Shown here piece after piece: positions 1-11,434 of a DNA stretch of 64,000 bases. Every line of letters starts with the position of its first letter. Position 1 is the first letter of the stretch. The DNA comes from Mycocentrospora acerina (Eukaryota > Ascomycota > Dothideomycetes > Pleosporales). Below the pieces are notes generated by a model. The model did not search any database. It was not told the DNA's origin and worked only from the letters and a program-made list of their open reading frames with translations. A program made the position numbers and the translations under genes. The DNA is taken from assembly GCA_022701365.1 (NCBI GenBank), contig JAKUHH010000108.1, forward strand, positions 123,821 to 187,820. The letters are read 5' to 3'.

Positions 1-15
1 CCCCCCCCCCCCCCC
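1..15. repeat. Poly-C run at the window edge
   Basis: Fifteen consecutive C at the very start of the window. A second long G/C homopolymer near 11.6-11.8 kb flanks an assembly gap, so this run may also sit beside a difficult or missing stretch lying outside the window. That link is inference; only the homopolymer is visible. Confidence 0.8.
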
Positions 16-26
16 GCCTCCTCTCC

Positions 27-479
27 CTACTCTTTCCGCACCCTCCGCACCTCGTCCTCCATATTCCTCCTCAACCGCTCTTCCTGCCTCCTAACTTCGT
101 CTTTGACTATCCCATTCCCCTTGCATCCTCCATTTACCCCCTCCTTACTTTTTTTCCTCTTTTGATCCTCCGTTGGAGTTCCTTCTCCACTCTCATCCTC
201 ATCCCCACTCATAGCATCCTTCTCCTCACTCCCAACCCCCGTCCCACACGCCCCACACACTAGCCTTTTCTTCTTCTGTGCTTCGCTGCGGGGTTTGTAC
301 GTGTGGTTTAGCGTTCCGCAGTGGGGAGCGAGGCAGATGAAGAGGATGGATTTTCTGTGGTGGTGGGAGCGGGAGGGGGGTGGAGAGGAAGTGGTTGATG
401 ATGAAGGTGATGACTCTGTGGATGAAAGAGTGATATTGGCTGTGCTTTCGAGAAGGGGGAAGCGGATGGGAATGCGCAT
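27..479 (-). CDS. Small basic zinc-ribbon-like protein, hypothetical
   Basis: A single open frame of 150 codons from ATG at 479 to TAG at 27-29. The N-terminal third is rich in Ser, Thr and Pro. Residues of about 48-80 carry two cysteine pairs, C-x4-C within CLAPHC and later C-x2-C within CGAC, separated by a basic stretch; this spacing suggests a zinc-ribbon-like fold. The C-terminal half is charged (KRKKSK, then an Arg/Glu-rich end) and could form a short coiled coil. I do not recognise a named family. The long frame and motif-like cysteines argue for a real gene, but the stop lies just inside the poly-C edge of the window, so a further exon or a spliced variant cannot be excluded. Function unknown. 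Confidence 0.45.
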   Translation of the reverse strand: MRIPIRFPLLESTANITLSSTESSPSSSTTSSPPPSRSHHHRKSILFICLAPHCGTLNHTYKPRSEAQKKKRLVCGACGTGVGSEEKDAMSGDEDESGEGTPTEDQKRKKSKEGVNGGCKGNGIVKDEVRRQEERLRRNMEDEVRRVRKE

Positions 480-957
480 ATCGATTTTGGTGGGTGGGTG
501 AGTTTATGAGGAAGAAGGACTGTTTGGTTTAGGGGGATGCTGCCGCGTTGTGATATGATGTAGCTTAGTGTGGGGTGTTGCTTTGTGGATTATGAGGTGG
601 TTGTCTTTGCGAATTGGTCTTGTTGTGGGTAATCGGGTGAGGTACAGATTCAAATGTGTGGGGCATAATAACTATGTTGAGGGATGCTTCTGGCGTTGTG
701 TATGGTTGTACATTGTGATGTGATATTGTCTGTGCGTCATTGGCCTGAAAACACAGTAGAGTAGCTGATGACCATTTCAATAAGGAATTTAGAGGTAATA
801 GTACATTGTGAGAGGCGTTGTTTGAATGGTTCACCACTCAACAATTTGTAGAATTACCAGCGTTTGCGAAGAGGCTGATGGGATGAAGGCAATATTTTGA
901 AATTTCATCGCTTCGCCCAACACACTTTTTGCCGCGACTGACAGTGCCATAGATTTA
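480..957. other. Intergenic stretch without a supported gene
   Basis: TG-rich spacer between the zinc-ribbon-like gene and the 3' end of the transcription-factor gene. A 90-codon minus-strand frame at 565-837 has no recognisable motif and is not called. No repeat or RNA gene seen. Confidence 0.6.
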
Positions 958-3329
958 CTACTTCCTCATTTCTTTGTTGAATGCTGAACTTGTTTTTGGT
1001 CCCTGTGGCCACCAACTTGACGCCATGCATGGCCCGGGTGTAGCGCGCTGGGAAAATGCTGACGCTTTGTGTGTGCTATCAAGCAGAACAGTGGACGTCT
1101 GCGATGTTTCGGGCCACCACCCAGATGTCGAGCAGAGATTTCTACCCGTACTGTGTATGAAATCTGCTGGGCGTGGCGGTGCTGACCATCCTGGGCTCAT
1201 GCAGGGATTAGTCCCTGGATTGCTAGCTATTACCGTCGAGACGCTTTGGATGTCATTTAGGCGTGCAGGATGTAACGGGAGATCGTATGTACATGTACCA
1301 TCGTACCCACTGCTATTTTGTTCCAAAAGTAGCGGGAAAAACGGAGTTTGAGTTGATGTGTCATTATCCAGCGTGATACGATCTTGATGCGAACCGGCTA
1401 CATTATCATAGTCGAGTTTGATCACCATCTCCCCATCCTCAGTCTCAAAACGCACGCGTATTGGTAGCCAATCCGGTATTTTCTCGCCAGCCATTGAGTC
1501 TAGAGCCTCAATCAATGGGGACTCGTCAACAATACTAACATCCCACTGCTTATGAATCTGATTGCATTCATTGATCAGCCATCCTTTCATTTGATGAGCT
1601 CGAAATAGTTCCAGTTCATTTTCTAAATTTGTAATCATTCCATCGGAGTGAACGGTATTTATACGTCGAATAGTACGGTACCATGGTCCAATGGAGATCT
1701 GAAGTGGGGTATGCAGGCGCAATGTAACAAGTGGGATATCTCGCGACACTGATTCAGCCCATGGAAGCGACTTCGCAAGTTGAAGTCCCGCATCAACATC
1801 TATACGACGTTGCGTCTCGGGGTCAGGGAACATCGCCAAGGCCGCTTCTGTAGGGAAATGGCGATGTATCGTATCAACAAGTCCACAAAGGATATTCTGC
1901 AACATCCAATACCGTGTGCAAAGAATCATACTCTGGACGGAATCGAAATGCAGAGAGTCAGGCAGTAGGTCTACAATTTCTGGAGATGCCGGTTGATTCG
2001 AGATTGTGATGGAAGTTTCGAGGAGTTCTGAAACTTGATCCGGCAAATCGACCTGCCAAAGATATTCTGCAAGTGAGACAGCGGAAGCGAGAGCGCTCGA
2101 GTCGTCAGGATTTTTAATAGCATGACGCACTAAGTAAACCAGACGCGGGCATTGGATGAATACATGCATGATTGCCATCGAGGCTCTCTGAGTTGGGGAA
2201 AGCGATATTGTAGTCGAAGAGCGTGGCGGTGGGTTTGTTGTCGACAGATAAAATTCGTTGTCGTAGACAGATTTCCGGCCTGCGAGCATTGCTTCGTTGA
2301 CCTATTTCAGTCAGCCAGAAGCCTAAGAGCTGACCATTTTTCTTAGGATACACACGTCATCTACATATGTATTATCAATGAGATTCCAGAAGTGTTCATC
2401 GTCAACATTCGCAACCCGACCAGATTTGAGCAGCTCCGCAAGCCCAAACGCGTGGATCGCGTGATACATGGAGTCGACGCCCATGAGTGCCTGGCAAACA
2501 TCAGCATATGCTTCCCTATCAAGAGCAAGATCAGACGCACTTCAGCAGCGTAGTGTGCCTTTGTCGCCAGAAGGATCTCATAGGTAACCCCTTCAGTTAC
2601 ATTACAAACCATAAGCTGCAACTCTTTCAATGCCTTCGATTTGGTAGCTTGGGCCACCCTCCGATTCGAATGTGAGTCGTCCCAATACACAGCATAGCTG
2701 TTGATGAGGAACTCAATAGCAAGATCGAGCATGTAATTTGAGCCTATTCGTGATGGTATTGATTGAATCCAAGTTCCTAAAATAGACAGCGGTTGGTGGC
2801 CCAGTGGTCCAGAGCCAAGCATAGTAATGTATCGACCTATGAGCGTGGACTCGGAAGATGAGGGGACGTGAGATGCCAATGCGGATTGAGAGTACAGACG
2901 TAAAAGATGAGTTTCCAGTTTCTTCTTCTGAATAGCTACCGCCTTCCGACTTTTCGGCTTAGGCGTCAGGGTTAGAGTTCGGAAAACGCCTTTGCCGTCG
3001 CCAGCCTCTCTCTCCGTCGTGATTCGCAGCCCCGAAGACATGGAGCCTGGGGTATTGCTGCTGCCCTCAGTAGAATTGAGAGCATACACAACTGGATTAA
3101 CTTTTGATCTTCCATGCTTCGTTAGTTGGTTCGGATCTTGTACTATTAAGGCCGAAGCTCTCCCGTAAGAATATATACATGGTCTATCTTTCTTTCGGCA
3201 CGCAGCACATTTCGGTCTATTTTCGTCACACTAAAATTTCAACATTAGATCTGGCTATAAGAGTATCAAGGATAATTTTACCTTGACTTTTCGTTGTCGG
3301 CAGGTATCACACTTGCCAGTTTGCGTCAT
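958..3329 (-). CDS. Zn2Cys6 fungal-specific transcription factor
   Basis: Predicted nuclear DNA-binding regulator of 738 aa in four exons: 3329-3282, 3230-2541, 2490-2356 and 2301-958, with introns of 51, 50 and 54 nt. The joins restore frame. Exon 1 encodes the first half of a binuclear zinc cluster (C7, C10) and exon 2 completes it (C17, C24, C27, C34), matching C-x2-C-x6-C-x6-C-x2-C-x6-C exactly. A basic linker follows. The middle region (residues of about 90-560) is helical and hydrophobic, including a YHAIHAFGLAELL segment, and resembles the regulatory domain of large fungal Zn2Cys6 factors. The last 120 residues are low complexity with three degenerate Cys/Trp/Pro-containing units. The middle introns are inferred because the unspliced frame breaks conserved-looking sequence. 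Its targets are unknown; no pathway cluster lies beside it. It reads in the same direction as the next upstream gene (SLX4), whose stop is 348 bp upstream of the ATG. Confidence 0.85.
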
Positions 3330-3676
3330 CCTGAAGGAAATTGCGAGACTGTGGCTGTAGCATTAGATTTGCAGCCTGACTGACACACGTTTACGCATCG
3401 CATCAAGAAGCTACTGACTCCTTTTGAGCAATACGATAGTAAGATGTGTTGGTGCAGATAATTCTGTCAGATGTAACGCCGGAAGGTAGTCGGATCGCCG
3501 CCGACGCTAGTCTGATATAGATAGCTTAGCTCTAAAGTCATCACACGTGATTACGAGACAGGTTCGTGTCGTAATCTTCAACGCTACTGCCATGCCGTAC
3601 AGTGAAGCTGTTGTGACTCGTCCGATTGTGTAAAAGATCCTAGGTTTTGCATTGTCATACCATCTTCGAATTTTCA
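3330..3676. other. Intergenic, promoter of the Zn2Cys6 gene
   Basis: About 350 bp between the ATG of the transcription factor and the stop codon of SLX4, both on the minus strand. It must hold the factor's promoter and the SLX4 terminator. No convincing TATA element or repeat was found. Confidence 0.6.
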
Positions 3677-6600
3677 TCAGAAAAATCCCTTTCTAGCAGT
3701 CCCTTTCTTCCTTCCTTCTTTACTCCAAATCGCGCACACGCTCAAGCTCTCACACCAATCTCTAACCATAGTAGCCTCCAACTCCTTCTCCACAGCTAGC
3801 ACATCCTGCAAGTCCCCTTCCATACTGAACACTTCATCATTTTCGCGAGCTCCTCGTCTGTTTTTGACAACCCCACCCGTCTCTTTTTCGGCTTGTTCCT
3901 TTTCATGTTTATTCCACGCCTTAATCTGTTTCTGCGTGGCGCGCTTGTACAAGTGGATTGAGGTGGATGTGTTCAGGTACGCAGTAAATTCCTCCAACAC
4001 AATGGGATCGTACATTAGTATCTTCTCATGCCAACTTGGTTTCTTTGGATCCGTTGTTGGTGCAATTGCACGGACGTGGGCAGTAATACGAGCAAAGAGG
4101 TGCGGTTTGAAATCAGCATATTCAAGGTGGAGGGCTGGAATACGATGTACTCTCGTGACACCGTCTGCAGTATTAGCAAGGGTAGCAAGAACTGTAGTAG
4201 CGGAAGTTTGAGAAAGGTTCGAGATAGGCAATGGAGGTCTTGATGACAGCACAAGCGGAACGTCTGGCGAACTTGAGAACCGGGGTGGTGTCGGGGACAA
4301 CATCTCCAAAGCCTCATCTTCTGAATCAAAAATCTCCTCAATATCGATAAAGCGCCCAGTTGACCTTGGAGGAGTGATTGACGGAATCGATGACCCCTTC
4401 ACTTTGACATGCGAATCTGCGAGGTTGGACTTTGTTGGCTTCAGCGCTGATGCGTGGGGTACTGTCACCGAAGTTGCAGAAGACAGCGACTTCGGAGGCC
4501 TGCCGCGACGCTTCTTTGGTGAGCTGTTCGACGTCACTGATGCTGAAACTTGTGCTTGCCGCAGAGGCGAAATGTGTAGTTGAGCTGAAGGTGGAAAATC
4601 AAAATCATCAATGTCCGCAAAGCTGTTTTGGCACTCGGCGTGTTGGTTTGAGGGTGGCGGAGGTTGCTCGAAATCATCGATGTCTTTGAATGCATGTAGT
4701 TCCGTAGGTATATGCTCCACATGTAATACGTCAGCTTGTGAGTTGTGCTGTGGCAAGCGCGGGGGTGTCGGTGGATCTGAGGAAATAATAACATCCGGCG
4801 AAAACTCAAGATCGTCAATGTCAACATGACCGTGTGCTGCGTTAGGTTCGTCGCGTATTCTATCCATAAGCAAAGGTATATCTTGCGTCCGGTCAGGTTC
4901 TGGAATATACACGTCCTCCATCTGTTCAAGCAAGCCGCCGTCATCATCTCGTGCACTTGCACCCCACAAGCCATTCTTACCCATTACTTTTCCAAGCTTC
5001 GGCCAGCGAGGCGGAGATGTTGAAGATATGTCTAAGTATGAGTCTGCATCACGCTCAGACTCTTTTATTGCGTGCTGTATTTGGCGCACCGTCGTAGGCG
5101 ATTCTTCAATTGCAAGCTGACTTGATGTTCCAAAAAGAATATCCTGTCTGTTCATACGGATTACTGCGGAACCTGGACTCAGTAAAGGTTCAACAACAGG
5201 CCTGGCCTTGATTTTAGATTTCGTAGTTGTCTTCTTGGGCTTCGCTTTAGGCTCAGTTTTCTCGCCAGTATTCTCTGAAGCTGTACGTCTGCGAGGTGGC
5301 TTCTTCAAAGAAGCATCGCCATTGAGATCGGGAGCATCATTTAATGGCACTTTCTTAGTGGTTGTGCCTATGGTTGTCTGACCTTGGAAAAAGTCGCTTG
5401 TCGCACTAGCAAGATCAGATGTCACGTCCTTGGCCGCATATTGCTCAGTGACGATATCCGTAATAGTACGTGGCTTCTTCTTGGGTGCTTTGCCTTTGTT
5501 TGGAGACGAGCTCCTGCTGTTAATCTGATCGTTGGGCACCCCTACGAGCTACGATTCAGGTCAGTAGTCAAGATTAATGAAGCATGTGCATTATGAACAT
5601 ACTTCTGCTCGACGTCGTTTGGTCGATCCATTGATCTCGGTCGCTGGGTTTGTTACAGTAGTCTTGGGTTGTGCTGAAGGTGACTGCGCGTAGGCAAAGC
5701 CGGTTAGCATACTGCCGAAGCTTGCATTTGCGTCAGCCGCTATAAGTCTGTTTTCCTTCCCCGTCGAGTCTGTAAAAGGGGTTTGTAGCTCTGCCATTGC
5801 TGTATCTCTCGGTGGCGTCCAATTCCGTCTCCTCGTCACCGCTTCTTCCAGTTCGAGCCCCTCTGCTAGGGGATTCAGAGAACATTTAGATAAAATCTGC
5901 TTTTTTGGTCGAGAATTTGATGGCGCATGCAAAATTGACGTACTCCTAGTGTCAAAGTTGCAACCATCTGCCGTATATGCTGTTGCTATAACATTTTGAT
6001 CATCTTTGTCGTTGAAGTGTGCAGCCACAATGCGCACATCGTCTTGCTGCGTCTTCCCTACTGCTTTCGGTGCCACTTTTGAAGCTTTGGGCTTTATCAC
6101 CCTCGTACGTTTTGGTTTCAGCTCTGTGTCTGCATCTGCTATAACCTTCTCTTTCTTCGCGCGCGGCTTCCGAGGTTTGCCAGCTTTTGTAAGTTCTGGT
6201 GCGCCGTCTGTAGTTTCGGTCGGTGCATCGACTACAAAATGTGAGGACTTAATGGGCGCATTTCGTAATTCTAAATCGCCTGCGGGGTCGGTGTTGTCCT
6301 TGTCTGGCTTTGGTTTCCGTGCTCTGGGCTTGGGCTTGGGCTTCTCACCCTCAGCCACAGCTGCCGCCTTGGTAACCCGTCTCTTCGACCTCTCGGCTGG
6401 TATAACTCCTACTGGGCCCTCCAGTAATGCTCTCCTTGAAGGTACCTCCTGTATCTCCGTATGCCCCACATTCAGTTGCTGTACAAAATGCTCGGAGCGT
6501 ACAAGACTGCCCACGGTGGCAAATCCTCGAATGGCCTCAGGTGCCGCAGTTATGACCCTGGATCCTGAGAATAACGCGTCTCTAGGGTTCCTCTTTGGGC

Positions 6601-6742
6601 TGACAGGCGGAGAAGGCGAAAAAGGCGATTGTGCGCGCATGACGACGCGTTGACCGCTCGGTGGCGCATCTTGCGGAGAGTAGAGCTCGGGAGCTGGTGG
6701 GCTAGAAGACAGAATCACAATGTTGAACTCTGCGCCTGCCAT
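3677..6742 (-). CDS. SLX4: Structure-specific endonuclease subunit SLX4
   Basis: Nuclear scaffold that activates the SLX1 nuclease to cut branched DNA such as flaps and Holliday junctions during repair and fork rescue. The model is 1003 aa in two exons, 6742-5603 and 5548-3677, with a 54-nt intron. I start at the ATG at 6742, which gives the N-terminus MAGAEFNIVILSSSPP typical of filamentous-fungal SLX4; the codon two positions upstream is GTG. Most of the protein is disordered, with basic AT-hook-like patches (RKPRAK, KKRRGRPPK) suited to DNA contact. The last 110 residues are the conserved C-terminal SLX1-binding domain: a helical stretch beginning near ILMYDPIVLEEF, followed by a region ending RDWCESLSVCAIWSKEGR. 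Identification rests on that domain and on overall architecture; confidence is high. Confidence 0.9.
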
Positions 6743-8857
6743 TACCACCCTCCTGAGCGCCAGTGTGACAAATTCGGCAATTGCGACCTCGAGTTATTAG
6801 AGTAGTCGTAGGGCAGTTGAGGGAGGATCGTGGAGATCGTAGTACTGGCACGGACTTTGACTTGGCTAACACCGAGCACTGAGCGCTGTAACCCCCCATG
6901 CTCTTCAGCTTTGCCAACCCCTCCACAGCTACGACCACACAACATTATCACTTCAACACCCAGGTTGTCTCAGGTACCTTTAGAAGCTCTACTTGCGCCT
7001 GAAAATGTCTACTATGACGTTTTCATGCTCTTTGAGCCGTCAAAGGGTACAGGTAACTGGCGAGCTAGTACCCCTCCATCCGCATCTCTCATCGACTTAC
7101 CAATTTCACGCACTTGTGAGTGTGATTTTGGTTGATCTCAGGGCTCCATAATTGTCTCGTGACATATCTCTAAAGTGATAATCCACTCAATTCTTCTCGG
7201 TCGGTGTGATCGAGCCGCTACAGCTCGGCTGCATCAGATGAAGCCGGCCCCTCGACCTCTCATTACCCAACGCCACGCATACACTTACACAAGCTTACGT
7301 TCAACCTTGGTAGGCTTGAGATTATCTGTTCTGAGTTGTTGTCTCACCTGTGTTCCGGCTGTTGTCTGAACTTCATTTGTCTTCGCCGACGATGCCCTTG
7401 CGTGACACACGCAAAGGACTTCCAAAATCTTTCCTGTCACGACTGGTTCAAGTTACACATCTATATAGTTGCTATATACATAGCGCCGATCGAGTTTCTC
7501 CACTGTTTCTCACCTATGCGCGGTCTGAGGATTGGTTCAACTCAAATCTGTTGAAACCTTTAAACCTGCTCTGTTCTCGACAAGGACATGCTCGTGAGTT
7601 CCCACAAATTGAGGCAGTCATAGCTAGTGAGAGGTATTAGCGATATCTTGTACCCGACACTTCACCTGTGCGTAACAACGCGAGGACCTTTGGCAAGTCT
7701 GTTGAAAGTTCCGTGTCCCACACTCTAGGCACATTATAGTCATGAGACACAGAATCAGGATAAACAAATTGGCTTGTCAAGAAGTTGGCAAAACAGGACG
7801 AATTTTATGGCATATTTTGATAGGACTTGACATTGCTTCATGTCCACATGACCTCGATGCTAATATCTTTTGGTAATGTTGCCACCAAAATTCGCCCCAG
7901 TCGACTTGTGAGGCTTAACAAGATGTCTGGAATCAGCGTACCTTTAAAAGATCGGTTTGGTACTTACTAACACATGTACTCATCTGCCTGGCAAGGTTTT
8001 AGGTCGACTCATGTTGCGAAGAATTGAAAGAAAACTTTACATATTCGCCGCTACACCCATGTACAGCTCGGGTCCATACAATTCTGACGCCTCGCCAAGT
8101 TCAATATGGGATTTCCATTTGACTTGCTTCTATCTGACATGATGGGAATATCAAAATGTATTCACCATGGCTCAGATGAGCAAGGCACAAGACATCTTGA
8201 TCTCGCCGCTGCCCCCCTCCGCTTTATATGACATCGAATTGTTGAAGGACCTATTTTGCATGTCGTTCGGGCGGAGGGAAGCTTAGAAATGACTGATGTT
8301 TATCCGATAGGTGACGGTATTGATTGGCAGAACAGAATGGAAAGTTATGTGATCTACTGGGAAGTTACCCTCGCTATTTTAATGCGAAACCTACGTTGGG
8401 AAAGAGAGTAATACGAGATCGAAACCTGGAAGATAGCCCAAAGGTTGTTATGGTCAACCTTGGCCATTCTTTCTGGTGGTATTTGAAACCCGAAACCTGG
8501 CTTTTGTGAACAAAGATTTCGATCAACCGAGCAAAGAAGCCTGAGTAAGCTTGTCAGTTGGATGATTAATCGATAGTTTCTTGTGCGGGACACTTCCTTC
8601 TGCAGCCACCTGATGTTGGCTCCTCTCGTGGAGCAACGTCAGCAGGGCTGGCATCAAGCTCTACATCTCTTGCAATTTATAGTACGGCTTTCCTGTCCTT
8701 TATCTCAGTGGTATAATCTGTATTTTTCGGGGAGATGTTGTCATCGTCATCGTGGAGAGGCAATCTGCAAGAGCGAGGTCAGCAAACACTTCAACGGTAA
8801 CATGCATTTTACACTGTAGTGAGCAACTAGCGCTCCGATAAAATGGAGAGGGAGACT
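6743..8857. other. Gene-poor stretch, no supported gene
   Basis: About 2.1 kb upstream of SLX4. A 101-codon plus-strand frame at 6830-7135 and several 60-96 codon frames between 7175 and 8819 lack splice-consistent partners or recognisable motifs. The stretch is moderately AT-rich. I see no terminal repeats, tRNA or transposase remnants. Confidence 0.55.
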
Positions 8858-9273
8858 ATGAGGTGTACCAGGTTCGCTGTGTTGGGTGTGGTATTGTTGG
8901 TGGGGGAGGTAGTGGCAGTAGGGACAACTCTCTATTGTGAACTCTCCATCGCTCCATGCACGGCCCCTAGCATCCCAAAATGGAATTACCAGGCACAAAA
9001 CTGCTGCTGGAAAGATTATGTAAAGTCTGTAACGACAGGAAAATCCTCCCCGAAGTAGATTCTCGTGGGCAAGCAATCATACTAACACAGCGATACAGGC
9101 ACAAACCTATGTTTTATCGCCCACCTATCAAAAGAATTTCAACGCGAGAGTGGAGTGGCCAGATTACACGGAAAGGCCTTGTTGAACTACTGAATGGCAA
9201 AGATACGTCGGCGCCTGTCTTCTTACCCGAGGCCATATGCTCCTCTAGCCCACGATCTTCGGAGCTTCTATGA
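8858..9273 (+). CDS. Candidate small secreted protein, spliced
   Basis: Candidate 114-aa protein from two exons, 8858-9019 and 9091-9273. The 71-nt intron has a GTAAAG donor, a TACTAAC-type branch sequence 5 nt before the terminal AG, and preserves frame. The first 22 residues (MRCTRF followed by a long run of Val, Leu, Gly and Ala) look like a signal peptide ending near AVG. The mature part would have five cysteines, including an adjacent pair (NCCW), and a basic second half rich in Arg, Lys and Pro. An in-frame ATG five codons upstream (8843) is an alternative start. I recognise no family. It lies in a gene-poor stretch. It could be an effector-like secreted protein, but that is only inference, and the gene itself is not certain. 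Confidence 0.35.
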
Positions 9274-9602
9274 GCCAGTATCTATGTGAGCTTCTCCTTG
9301 TTTACTTACGTTCTTCATCGTCTGCGGCCGTTCTTGCTAGGATTGTATGTGGTACATGCTTGGGGTTGTTGACATAACTATGAAGATATCCTAATTGTTG
9401 TGCAGTTCGCCAAGTTCCTGCAGCAGACACGATCTACACAGTCTTGTCATTTATGCTCGTATGGTCCTACAACATACCTTGCTGCTCTGTGGCGGTTGTG
9501 TGGTAGAGCCTGCGATAGCGCTAGAGCACTTAGCGCCTCTCACTGCTCGTTGTCAGTGTCAAGTTTGCAATCTGCACAACCCTCAAGGCAAACTGCACCA
9601 GC

Positions 9603-10274
9603 ATGAATACCTCTTACCGCACATATGATGTTGAGGACTCCATACCCTCCATTCTCGGTACCGGCGCTCGCTGCCGTGTTTGCGCTGGTATCTATAGTGA
9701 GAACGAACAGGCAGTGGCCTTTTGCTCAAGACACGACAGCAACAACACATCCGAAGAAGCAGCTCTTGGTCGATTGGCGTGTGAATTGCAAGATACTTTC
9801 TTTAACATACTCATACGACACAGGCAATTCAATACACCCGCACCTTTTCCCCAATTCACTCCGTCTGAGCAGTGGTGGTGGACCACCATAAATGTCTTCA
9901 GACTACAATGTGAAAACAGCTTGATCGATCTCTACAGCTGGTGGTCAGAATGGGAAAAGAGAGAAGATTCTCGTCAGTAAATATCAAACCTGCTTGATAT
10001 TTTGAAAGTAGTAACACAAAACCTAGAAGTTGTAGTGCGGGCCGCCGAGATCAAATTCTTCCCACCAGCATATTGGCACCATCGGCACTGCGCTTTTGTC
10101 GTTGCTTCACGTTCTGGAGTCTTGTACATCATCGACCCTACCGGTGTCCAGTTTGGGCCCGACTGGCCACTTTTGTGCCCTGCAGACGAGTACAGCCTTC
10201 GGTATATGCACACCCATTATCAAATCGGCACCGCCTACCAAGCATACATCAATGGAACACCACGTCCATTTTAG
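9603..10274 (+). CDS. Orphan hypothetical protein
   Basis: Candidate 205-aa protein in two exons, 9603-9972 and 10027-10274, joined across a 54-nt intron with a GTCAGT donor and CTAG acceptor; the join keeps frame. The N-terminal part has the cysteine-containing segment CRVCAGIYSENEQ, the middle is rich in Trp, Phe and Pro, and the second exon reads smoothly (CAFVVASRSGVLYIIDPTG, then a Pro/Trp-rich part). No signal peptide or membrane segment is evident and I recognise no family. The start is uncertain because the frame stays open upstream of 9603, so an earlier exon may exist. Codon-like continuity in the second exon is the main support. It sits in the same gene-poor region as the small secreted candidate. 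Confidence 0.38.
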
Positions 10275-11434
10275 TAACATTTCACAATTGAAAGTAAGCA
10301 CACCTCATTCATGTAATCGTAACGTCTGTTGAGAATCGTATTAGAGTCTAACAGACTTTTCTTTCAGGGAATCGAAGACAAAACACGCCCACGGGCCAGC
10401 AAGACAGCAAAAAACTTCAAAGATTTGTACACATAGTTATGGTCGCTATCTTATAGATGAGTGGGATCTTTCACCCTTTTCATTCTGGTACGCAACCCAT
10501 GATATCCAGCGATGGTCCACCGAGCAACACCACATTTTCACAGAGCGAAGCGCGTCCAAGACAATTTGTCAGAGGTTGGAGCGTGACAAGCCTGCCCCGC
10601 GGTTCACGCATCATCACGCATCTCGGCATGCTTATTGGGCCTGCAAGGACAGGTTTTGAAGACGGATTGCGAGCCCCAACAAGCGTTATTATGAAAGACA
10701 TGGAGAGACTTTTATTCTACGCGTTTGTATTTGGAGATATAATTCCTTGTGTCACCAGATGCTAAGGTTAGTAATTCAATCTATCTTCATCGTGAGGGCG
10801 GAGTGGGCTGTGCAGAAATGGGAGCGAGGAGGGAGACGCGTGTGGCAGTTAGACTTGAGTTGAATGGGAGAGGAAGAGTAATCATTGTGAAGTCTGAATA
10901 AGATGGTGACTATTAGAAAGAACTGATGAGATGTTTAAGCTTCACATACATTGCACGATCTCCAAATTTTTGAGTCGAAAAAGATGGAGTTTCCAGAACC
11001 ATTGAGCACATCAATAAGGTTCGCAAACATCTACTTTCAAGATTGTTTAGAATTTTTGGACAGTAACTCTGAGAATCAGTCTATAATGAATCTTTTGAAT
11101 ATTGCCGTCTTGAACCACAAAACCCTTCTATGTATCATTTTCCTTCAACACGATACCCTGGAATGACCAAAATCACTCGACCCCCACCAGTAACCCAGCC
11201 CACGATTGAACTCAACTCACATACATGCATCACACAAACCCAAATCCAAACACAAACAAAAAACCACTTTATTCAAATCACCACACAAAACAACAAACTA
11301 CCCCCCCCCCCTCCCCCTCACGGCCTTCCCAACGCCAACCTCCTCTCCCACATCCCCCTCCTCCTTGTCGCCACATCTCTACAAAAGAAAGGTCACCACA
11401 AGTCTCCCATAAAAAACACACACATACAAACAAC
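10275..11434. other. Gene-poor stretch, no supported gene
   Basis: Spacer between the orphan and the gap-interrupted minus-strand gene. A 102-codon plus-strand frame at 10457-10765 shows no motif. From about 11250 the DNA becomes CA- and CCCC-rich low-complexity sequence. Confidence 0.55.

Noticed and set aside
2114..2353. 79-codon minus-strand frame in the transcription-factor gene
   Set aside because: Out-of-frame reading over intron 3 and exon 4 of the Zn2Cys6 gene.
10457..10765. 102-codon plus-strand frame
   Set aside because: No motif, no usable splice neighbours, in AT-rich gene-poor sequence.
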